DNA of 64,000 bases from Acanthosepion lycidas. Lineage: Eukaryota; Mollusca; Cephalopoda; Sepiida; Sepiidae. The stretch lies in the NCBI GenBank assembly GCA_963932145.1, contig CAWVQA010000092.1, positions 248,001-312,000 of the forward strand. The letters are read 5' to 3'. Below, one piece after another: positions 52,817 to 63,074 of the stretch. A program made the translations under genes and the position numbers. Each line of letters begins with the position of its first letter. Within the stretch, counting starts at the first letter, position 1. The notes under the pieces are model-generated. The model was given only the letters and a program-made list of their open reading frames with translations, had not been told where the DNA came from and made no database searches.

Positions 52817-54827
52817 TTGCCTTCAAATTCATACCGTGATCGTAGCATGCATGGACTCGTCTCATATGACTGGGATTTCCATGAAAAAGATTGTGAGCAC
52901 AAAATGGGTGATCACTGTACATTTCTCTTCTGTTTCCCATTACTATTTCTATTTTACTACCTCAATTTAGCATTATGGACAGGGAAAGACCTAATCTATG
53001 ATCTGCAAAAAAATATTTTGCCTTAAAATTCATACCGTGATCGTAGCATGCATGGACTCGTCTCATATGACTGGGATTTCCATGAAAAAGATTGTGGGCA
53101 GAAAATGTGTGATCACTGTACATTTCTCTTCTGTTTCCCATTACTATTTCTATTTTACTTCCTGAATTTAGCATCATGGACAGGGAAAGACCTAATCTGA
53201 GATCTGCAAAAAAATATTTTGCCTTCAAATTCATACCGTAATCGTAGCATGCCTGGACTCGACTCATATGACTGGGATTTCCATGAAAAAGATTGTGGGC
53301 ACAAAATGGGTGATCACTGTACATTTCACTTCTGTTTCCCATTACTATTTCTATTTTACTTCCTCAATTTAGCATTATGGACAGGGAAAGACCTAATCTA
53401 AGATCTGCAAAAAAATATTTTGCCTTCAAATTCATACCGTGATCGTAGCATGCCTGGACTCGACTCATATGACTGGGATTTCCATGAAAAAGATTGTGGG
53501 CACAAAATGCGTGATCACTGTACATTTCTCTTCTGTTTCCCATTACTATTTCTATTTTACTTCCTCAATTTAGCATTATAGACAGGGAAAGACCTAATCT
53601 AAGATCTGCAAAAAAATATTTTGCCTTCAAATTCATACCGTGATCGTAGCATGCCTGGACTCGACTCATATGACTGGGATTTCCATGAAAAAGATTGTGA
53701 GCACAAAATGCGTGATCACTGTACATTTCTCTTCTGTTTCCCATTCCTATTTCTATTTTACTTACTCAATTTAGCATTATGGACAGGGAAAGACCTAATC
53801 TAAGATCTGCAAAAAAATATTTTGCCTTCAAATTCATACCGTGATCGTAGCATGCATGGACTCGTCTCATATGACTGGGATTTCCATGAAAAAGATTGTG
53901 GGCACAAAATGTGTGATCACTGTACATTTCTCTTCTGTTTCCCATTACTATTTCTATTTTACTTCCTCAATTTAGCATTATGGATAGGGAAAGACCTAAT
54001 CTAAGATCAGCAAAAAAATATTTTGCCTTCAAATTCATACCGTGATCGTAGCATGCATGGACTCGACTCATATGACTGGGATTTCCATGAAAAAGATTGT
54101 GGGCACAAAATGGGTGATCACTGTACATTTCTCTTCTATTTCCCATTAGTATTTCTATTTTACTTCCTCAATTTAGCATTATGGACTGGGAAAGACCTAA
54201 TCTAAGATCTGCAAAAAAATATTTTGCCTTCAAATTCATACCGTGATCGTAGCATGCCTGGACTCGACTCATATGACTGGGATTTCCATGAAAAAGATTG
54301 TGGGCACAAAATGCGTGATCACTGTACATTTCTCTTCTGTTTCCCATTACTATTTCTATTTTACTTCCTCAATTTAGCATTATGGACAGGGAAAGACCTA
54401 ATCTAAGATCTGCAAAAAAATATTTTGCCTTCAAATTCATACCGTGATCGTAGCATGCCTGGACTCGACTCATATGACTGGGATTGCCATGAAAAAGATT
54501 TTGGGCACAAAATGCGTGATCACTGTACATTTCTCTTCTGTTTCCCATTACTATTTCTATTTTACTTCGTCAATTTAGCATTATAGACAGGGAAAGACCT
54601 AATCTAAGATCTGCAGAAAAATATTTTGTCTTCAAATTAATACCGTGATCGTAGCATGCCTGGACTCGACTCATATGACTGGGATTTCCATGAAAAAGAT
54701 TGTGGGCACAAAATGCGTGATCACTGTACATTTCTCTTCTGTTTCCCATTAGTATTTCTATTTTACTTTCCTCAATTTAGCATTATGGACTGGGAAAGAC
54801 CTAATCTAAGATCTGCAAAAAAATATT
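52817..54827. repeat. 10-monomer unit: 8-mer with c-d-e replaced
   Basis: Order a (GTGAGCAC), b, five Domain II-type monomers, f, g, h. The c, d and e members of the 8-mer are absent and replaced. The total is 2,011 bp, which is ten monomers plus the extra T in h. Confidence 0.9.
53219..54223. repeat. Five-monomer foreign block inside an 8-mer unit
   Basis: Monomers at 53219 (CCGTAATCG, TTTCACTTC), 53420 (TATAGAC), 53621 (GTGAGCAC, CATTCC, TTACTC), 53822 (ATGTGTG) and 54023 (TTCTATTTCC). The first four follow the order at 38141-38944 in the 16-mer, and 53621 looks identical to 38543. The fourth ends in GGATAGGG and GATCAGC. The fifth reads the same as the monomer at 160. Confidence 0.88.
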
Positions 54828-56436
54828 TTGCCTTCAAATTCATACCGTGATCGTAGCATGCATGGACTCGTCTCATATGACTGGGATTTCCATGAAAAAG
54901 ATTGTGGGCACAAAATGGGTGATCACTGTACATTTCTCTTCTGTTTCCCATTACTATTTCTATTTTACTACCTCAATTTAGCATTACGGACAGGGAAAGA
55001 CCTAATCTATGATCTGCAAAAAAATATTTTGCCTTAAAATTCATACCGTGATCGTAGCATGCATGGACTCGTCTCATATGACTGGGATTTCCATGAAAAA
55101 GATTGTGGGCAGAAAATGTGTGATCACTGTACATTTCTCTTCTGTTTCCCATTACTATTTCTATTTTACTTCCTGAATTTAGCATTATGGACAGGGAAAG
55201 ACCTAATCTGAGATCTGCAAAAAAATATTTTGCCTTCAAATTCATACCGTGATCGTAGCATGCCTGGACTCGACTCATATGACTGGGATTTCCATGAAAA
55301 AGATTGTGTGCACAAAATGCGTACTCACTGTACATTTCTCTTCTGTTACCCATTACTATTTCTATTTTACTTACTCAATTTAGCATTATGGACAGGGAAA
55401 GACCTAATCTAAGATCTGCAAAAAAATATTTTGCCTTCAAATTCATACCGTGATCGTAGCATGCATGGACTCGTCTCATATGACTGGGATTTCCATGAAA
55501 AAGATTGTGGGCACAAAATGGGTGATCACTGTACATTTCTCTTCTGTTTCCCATTAGTATTTCTATTTTACTTCCTCAATTTAGCATTATGGACAGGGAA
55601 AGACGTAATCTAAGATCTGCAAAAAAATGTTTTGCCTTCAAATTCATACCGTGATCGTAGCATGCCTGGACTCGACTCATATGACTGGGATTTCCATGAA
55701 AAAGATTGTGGGCACAAAATGCGTAATCACTGTACATTTCTCTTCTGTTTCCCATTAGTATTTCTATTTTACTTCCTCAATTTAGCATTATGGACTGGGA
55801 AAGACCTAATCTAAGATCTGCAAAAAAATATTTTGCCTTCAAATTCATACCGTGATCGTAGCATGCCTGGACTCGACTCATATGACTGGGATTTCCATGA
55901 AAAAGATTGTGGGCACAAAATGCGTGATCACTGTACATTTCTCTTCTGTTTCCCATTACTATTTCTATTTTACTTCCTCAATTTAGCATTATGGACAGGG
56001 AAAGACCTAATCTAAGATCTGCAAAAAAATATTTTGCCTTCAAATTCATACCGTGATCGTAGCATGCCTGGACTCGACTCATATGACTGGGATTGCCATG
56101 AAAAAGATTGTGGGCACAAAATGCGTGATCACTGTACATTTCTCTTCTGTTTCCCATTACTATTTCTATTTTACTTCGTCAATTTAGCATTATAGACAGG
56201 GAAAGACCTAATCTAAGATCTGCAGAAAAATATTTTGTCTTCAAATTAATACCGTGATCGTAGCATGCCTGGACTCGACTCATATGACTGGGATTTCCAT
56301 GAAAAAGATTGTGGGCACAAAATGCGTGATCACTGTACATTTCTCTTCTGTTTCCCATTAGTATTTCTATTTTACTTTCCTCAATTTAGCATTATGGACT
56401 GGGAAAGACCTAATCTAAGATCTGCAAAAAAATATT
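54828..56436. repeat. 8-monomer HOR (1,609 bp), TTACGG haplotype
   Basis: Canonical a to h. a: TTTACTACCTC and CTATGATCT. b: TTGCCTTAAAA, GGGCAGAAAATGTG, CCTGAAT, CTGAGATC. c: GTGCAC and TTACTC. d: GACGTAATC and A7 TGTT. e: GCGTAATC, TTAGTA and GACTGGG. f: consensus. g: GATTGCC, CTTCGTC, TATAGAC, CTGCAG. h: TTGTC, ATTAATACC and ACTTTCCTC. Private: GTACTCACTG and TGTTACCC in c. Confidence 0.93.
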
Positions 56437-58045
56437 TTGCCTTCAAATTCATACCGTGATCGTAGCATGCATGGACTCGTCTCATATGACTGGGATTTCC
56501 ATGAAAAAGATTGTGGGCACAAAATGGGTGATCACTGTACATTTCTCTTCTGTTTCCCATTACTATTTCTATTTTACTACCTCAATTTAGCATTACGGAC
56601 AGGGAAAGACCTAATCTATGATCTGCAAAAAAATATTTTGCCTTAAAATTCATACCGTGATCGTAGCATGCATGGACTCGTCTCATATGACTGGGATTTC
56701 CATGAAAAAGATTGTGGGCAGAAAATGTGTGATCACTGTACATTTCTCTTCTGTTTCCCATTACTATTTCTATTTTACTTCCTGAATTTAGCATTATGGA
56801 CAGGGAAAGACCTAATCTGAGATCTGCAAAAAAATATTTTGCCTTCAAATTCATACCGTGATCGTAGCATGCCTGGACTCGACTCATATGACTGGGATTT
56901 CCATGAAAAAGATTGTGTGCACAAAATGCGTAATCACTGTACATTTCTCTTCTGTTTCCCATTACTATTTCTATTTTACTTACTCAATTTAGCATTATGG
57001 ACAGGGAAAGACCTAATCTAAGATCTGCAAAAAAATATTTTGCCTTCAAATTCATACCGTGATCGTAGCATGCATGGACTCGTCTCATATGACTGGGATT
57101 TCCATGAAAAAGATTGTGGGCACAAAATGGGTGATCACTGTACATTTCTCTTCTGTTTCCCATTAGTATTTCTATTTTACTTCCTCAATTTAGCATTATG
57201 GACAGGGAAAGACGTAATCTAAGATCTGCAAAAAAATGTTTTGCCTTCAAATTCATACCGTGATCGTAGCATGCCTGGACTCGACTCATATGACTGGGAT
57301 TTCCATGAAAAAGATTGTGGGCACAAAATGCGTAATCACTGTACATTTCTCTTCTGTTTCCCGTTAGTATTTCTATTTTACTTCCTCAATTTAGCATTAT
57401 GGACTGGGAAAGACCTAATCTAAGATCTGCAAAAAAATATTTTGCCTTCAAATTCATACCGTGATCGTAGCATGCCTGGACTCGACTCATATGACTGGGA
57501 TTTCCATGAAAAAGATTGTGGGCACAAAATGCGTGATCACTGTACATTTCTCTTCTGTTTCCCATTACTATTTCTATTTTACTTCCTCAATTTAGCATTA
57601 TGGACAGGGAAAGACCTAATCTAAGATCTGCAAAAAAATATTTTGCCTTCAAATTCATACCGTGATCGTAGCATGCCTGGACTCGACTCATATGACTGGG
57701 ATTGCCATGAAAAAGATTGTGGGCACAAAATGCGTGATCACTGTACATTTCTCTTCTGTTTCCCATTACTATTTCTATTTTACTTCGTCAATTTAGCATT
57801 ATAGACAGGGAAAGACCTAATCTAAGATCTGCAGAAAAATATTTTGTCTTCAAATTAATACCGTGATCGTAGCATGCCTGGACTCGACTCATATGACTGG
57901 GATTTCCATGAAAAAGATTGTGGGCACAAAATGCGTGATCACTGTACATTTCTCTTCTGTTTCCCATTAGTATTTCTATTTTACTTTCCTCAATTTAGCA
58001 TTATGGACTGGGAAAGACCTAATCTAAGATCTGCAAAAAAATATT
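56437..58045. repeat. 8-monomer HOR (1,609 bp), TTACGG haplotype
   Basis: Full a to h. The e monomer (57241) carries TTTCCCGTTAG, shared only with the e monomer at 59856. That links this unit to 59052-60660, two units downstream, rather than to its immediate neighbour. Confidence 0.93.
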
Positions 58046-59051
58046 TTGCCTTCAAATTCATACCGTGATCGTAGCATGCATGGACTCGTCTCATATGACT
58101 GGGATTTCCATGAAAAAGATTGTGGGCACAAAATGGGTGATCACTGTACATTTCTCTTCTGTTTCCCATTACTATTTCTATTTTACTACCTCAATTTAGC
58201 ATTATGGACAGGGAAAGACCTAATCTATGATCTGCAAAAAAATATTTTGCCTTAAAATTCATACCGTGATCGTAGCATGCATGGACTCGTCTCATATGAC
58301 TGGGATTTCCATGAAAAAGATTGTGGGCAGAAAATGTGTGATCACTGTACATTTCTCTTCTGTTTCCCATTACTATTTCTATTTTACTTCCTGAATTTAG
58401 CATTATGGACAGGGAAAGACCTAATCTGAGATCTGCAAAAAAATATTTTGCCTTCAAATTCATACCGTGATCGTAGCATGCCTTGACTCGACTCATATGA
58501 CTGGGATTTCCATGAAAAAGATTGTGGGCACAAAATGCGTGATCACTGTACATTTCTCTTCTGTTTCCCATTACTATTTCTATTTTACTTCCTCAATTTA
58601 GCATTATGGACAGGGAAAGACCTAATCTAAGATCTGCAAAAAAATATTTTGCCTTCAAATTCATACCGTGATCGTAGCATGCCTGGACTCGACTCATATG
58701 ACTGGGATTGCCATGAAAAAGATTGTGGGCACAAAATGCGTGATCACTGTACATTTCTCTTCTGTTTCCCATTACTATTTCTATTTTACTTCGTCAATTT
58801 AGCATTATAGACAGGGAAAGACCTAATCTAAGATCTGCAGAAAAATATTTTGTCTTCAAATTAATACCGTGATCGTAGCATGCCTGGACTCGACTCATAT
58901 GACTGGGATTTCCATGAAAAAGATTGTGGGCACAAAATGCGTGATCACTGTACATTTCTCTTCTGTTTCCCATTAGTATTTCTATTTTACTTTCCTCAAT
59001 TTAGCATTATGGACTGGGAAAGACCTAATCTAAGATCTGCAAAAAAATATT
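58046..59051. repeat. 5-monomer derivative (1,006 bp), TTATGG haplotype
   Basis: Order a (TTATGGAC), b, a c/f chimera (58448: CCTTGAC start with a consensus end), g, h. The d and e members are lost, and the crossover lies inside the chimera, after CCTTGAC and before GGGCAC. Confidence 0.92.
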
Positions 59052-60660
59052 TTGCCTTCAAATTCATACCGTGATCGTAGCATGCATGGACTCGTCTCAT
59101 ATGACTGGGATTTCCATGAAAAAGATTGTGGGCACAAAATGGGTGATCACTGTACATTTCTCTTCTGTTTCCCATTACTATTTCTATTTTACTACCTCAA
59201 TTTAGCATTACGGACAGGGAAAGACCTAATCTATGATCTGCAAAAAAATATTTTGCCTTAAAATTCATACCGTGATCGTAGCATGCATGGACTCGTCTCA
59301 TATGACTGGGATTTCCATGAAAAAGATTGTGGGCAGAAAATGTGTGATCACTGTACATTTCTCTTCTGTTTCCCATTACTATTTCTATTTTACTTCCTGA
59401 ATTTAGCATTATGGACAGGGAAAGACCTAATCTGAGATCTGCAAAAAAATATTTTGCCTTCAAATTCATACCGTGATCGTAGCATGCCTGGACTCGACTC
59501 ATATGACTGGGATTTCCATGAAAAAGATTGTGTGCACAAAATGCGTAATCACTGTACATTTCTCTTCTGTTTCCCATTACTATTTCTATTTTACTTACTC
59601 AATTTAGCATTATGGACAGGGAAAGACCTAATCTAAGATCTGCAAAAAAATATTTTGCCTTCAAATTCATACCGTGATCGTAGCATGCATGGACTCGTCT
59701 CATATGACTGGGATTTCCATGAAAAAGATTGTGGGCACAAAATGGGTGATCACTGTACATTTCTCTTCTGTTTCCCATTAGTATTTCTATTTTACTTCCT
59801 CAATTTAGCATTATGGACAGGGAAAGACGTAATCTAAGATCTGCAAAAAAATGTTTTGCCTTCAAATTCATACCGTGATCGTAGCATGCCTGGACTCGAC
59901 TCATATGACTGGGATTTCCATGAAAAAGATTGTGGGCACAAAATGCGTAATCACTGTACATTTCTCTTCTGTTTCCCGTTAGTATTTCTATTTTACTTCC
60001 TCAATTTAGCATTATGGACTGGGAAAGACCTAATCTAAGATCTGCAAAAAAATATTTTGCCTTCAAATTCATACCGTGATCGTAGCATGCCTGGACTCGA
60101 CTCATATGACTGGGATTTCCATGAAAAAGATTGTGGGCACAAAATGCGTGATCACTGTACATTTCTCTTCTGTTTCCCATTACTATTTCTATTTTACTTC
60201 CTCAATTTAGCATTATGGACAGGGAAAGACCTAATCTAAGATCTGCAAAAAAATATTTTGCCTTCAAATTCATACCGTGATCGTAGCATGCCTGGACTCG
60301 ACTCATATGACTGGGATTGCCATGAAAAAGATTGTGGGCACAAAATGCGTGATCACTGTACATTTCTCTTCTGTTTCCCATTACTATTTCTATTTTACTT
60401 CGTCAATTTAGCATTATAGACAGGGAAAGACCTAATCTAAGATCTGCAGAAAAATATTTTGTCTTCAAATTAATACCGTGATCGTAGCATGCCTGGACTC
60501 GACTCATATGACTGGGATTTCCATGAAAAAGATTGTGGGCACAAAATGCGTGATCACTGTACATTTCTCTTCTGTTTCCCATTAGTATTTCTATTTTACT
60601 TTCCTCAATTTAGCATTATGGACTGGGAAAGACCTAATCTAAGATCTGCAAAAAAATATT
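59052..60660. repeat. 8-monomer HOR (1,609 bp), TTACGG haplotype
   Basis: Full a to h with the CCCGTTAG marker in e at 59856. It pairs with 56437-58045 at a spacing of 2,615 bp (13 monomers plus two extra bases). Confidence 0.93.
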
Positions 60661-61465
60661 TTGCCTTCAAATTCATACCGTGATCGTAGCATGCATGGAC
60701 TCGTCTCATATGACTGGGATTTCCATGAAAAAGATTGTGGGCACAAAATGGGTGATCACTGTACATTTCTCTTCTGTTTCCCATTACTATTTCTATTTTA
60801 CTACCTCAATTTAGCATTATGGACAGGGAAAGACCTAATCTATGATCTGCAAAAAAATATTTTGCCTTAAAATTCATACCGTGATCGTAGCATGCATGGA
60901 CTCGTCTCATATGACTGGGATTTCCATGAAAAAGATTGTGGGCAGAAAATGTGTGATCACTGTACATTTCTCTTCTGTTTCCCATTACTATTTCTATTTT
61001 ACTTCCTGAATTTAGCATTATGGACAGGGAAAGACCTAATCTGAGATCTGCAAAAAAATATTTTGCCTTCAAATTCATACCGTGATCGTAGCATGCCTTG
61101 ACTCGACTCATATGACTGGGATTTCCATGAAAAAGATTGTGGGCACAAAATGCGTGATCACTGTACATTTCTCTTCTGTTTCCCATTACTATTTCTATTT
61201 TACTTCGTCAATTTAGCATTATAGACAGGGAAAGACCTAATCTAAGATCTGCAGAAAAATATTTTGTCTTCAAATTAATACCGTGATCGTAGCATGCCTG
61301 GACTCGACTCATATGACTGGGATTTCCATGAAAAAGATTGTGGGCACAAAATGCGTGATCACTGTACATTTCTCTTCTGTTTCCCATTAGTATTTCTATT
61401 TTACTTTCCTCAATTTAGCATTATGGACTGGGAAAGACCTAATCTAAGATCTGCAAAAAAATATT
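60661..61465. repeat. 4-monomer derivative (805 bp), TTATGG haplotype
   Basis: Order a (TTATGGAC), b, a c/g chimera (61063: CCTTGAC start, CTTCGTC, TATAGAC and CTGCAG end), h. This goes one monomer further than the 5-mer derivative: d, e and f are all lost. Confidence 0.92.
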
Positions 61466-63074
61466 TTGCCTTAAAATTCATACCGTGATCGTAGCATGCA
61501 TGGACTCGTCTCATATGACTGGGATTTCCATGAAAAAGATTGTGGGCACAAAATGGGTGATCACTGTACATTTCTCTTCTGTTTCCCATTACTATTTCTA
61601 TTTTACTACCTCAATTTAGCATTACGGACAGGGAAAGACCTAATCTATGATCTGCAAAAAAATATTTTGCCTTAAAATTCATACCGTGATCGTAGCATGC
61701 ATGGACTCGTCTCATATGACTGGGATTTCCATGAAAAAGATTGTGGGCAGAAAATGTGTGATCACTGTACATTTCTCTTCTGTTTCCCATTACTATTTCT
61801 ATTTTACTTCCTGAATTTAGCATTATGGACAGGGAAAGACCTAATCTGAGATCTGCAAAAAAATATTTTGCCTTCAAATTCATACCGTGATCGTAGCATG
61901 CCTGGACTCGACTCATATGACTGGGATTTCCATGAAAAAGATTGTGTGCACAAAATGCGTAATCACTGTACATTTCTCTTCTGTTTCCCATTACTATTTC
62001 TATTTTACTTACTCAATTTAGCATTATGGACAGGGAAAGACCTAATCTAAGATCTGCAAAAAAATATTTTGCCTTCAAATTCATACCGTGATCGTAGCAT
62101 GCATGGACTCGTCTCATATGACTGGGATTTCCATGAAAAAGATTGTGGGCACAAAATGGGTGATCACTGTACATTTCTCTTCTGTTTCCCATTAGTATTT
62201 CTATTTTACTTCCTCAATTTAGCATTATGGACAGGGAAAGACGTAATCTAAGATCTGCAAAAAAATGTTTTGCCTTCAAATTCATACCGTGATCGTAGCA
62301 TGCCTGGACTCGACTCATATGACTGGGATTTCCATGAAAAAGATTGTGGGCACAAAATGCGTAATCACTGTACATTTCTCTTCTGTTTCCCATTAGTATT
62401 TCTATTTTACTTCCTCAATTTAGCATTATGGACTGGGAAAGACCTAATCTAAGATCTGCAAAAAAATATTTTGCCTTCAAATTCATACCGTGATCGTAGC
62501 ATGCCTGGACTCGACTCATATGACTGGGATTTCCATGAAAAAGATTGTGGGCACAAAATGCGTGATCACTGTACATTTCTCTTCTGTTTCCCATTACTAT
62601 TTCTATTTTACTTCCTCAATTTAGCATTATGGACAGGGAAAGACCTAATCTAAGATCTGCAAAAAAATATTTTGCCTTCAAATTCATACCGTGATCGTAG
62701 CATGCCTGGACTCGACTCATATGACTGGGATTGCCATGAAAAAGATTGTGGGCACAAAATGCGTGATCACTGTACATTTCTCTTCTGTTTCCCATTACTA
62801 TTTCTATTTTACTTCGTCAATTTAGCATTATAGACAGGGAAAGACCTAATCTAAGATCTGCAGAAAAATATTTTGTCTTCAAATTAATACCGTGATCGTA
62901 GCATGCCTGGACTCGACTCATATGACTGGGATTTCCATGAAAAAGATTGTGGGCACAAAATGCGTGATCACTGTACATTTCTCTTCTGTTTCCCATTAGT
63001 ATTTCTATTTTACTTTCCTCAATTTAGCATTATGGACTGGGAAAGACCTAATCTAAGATCTGCAAAAAAATATT
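61466..63074. repeat. 8-monomer HOR (1,609 bp), TTACGG haplotype
   Basis: Full a to h. The a monomer here starts TTGCCTTAAAA, a change normally confined to b, which suggests short-tract conversion between neighbouring monomers. Confidence 0.92.
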
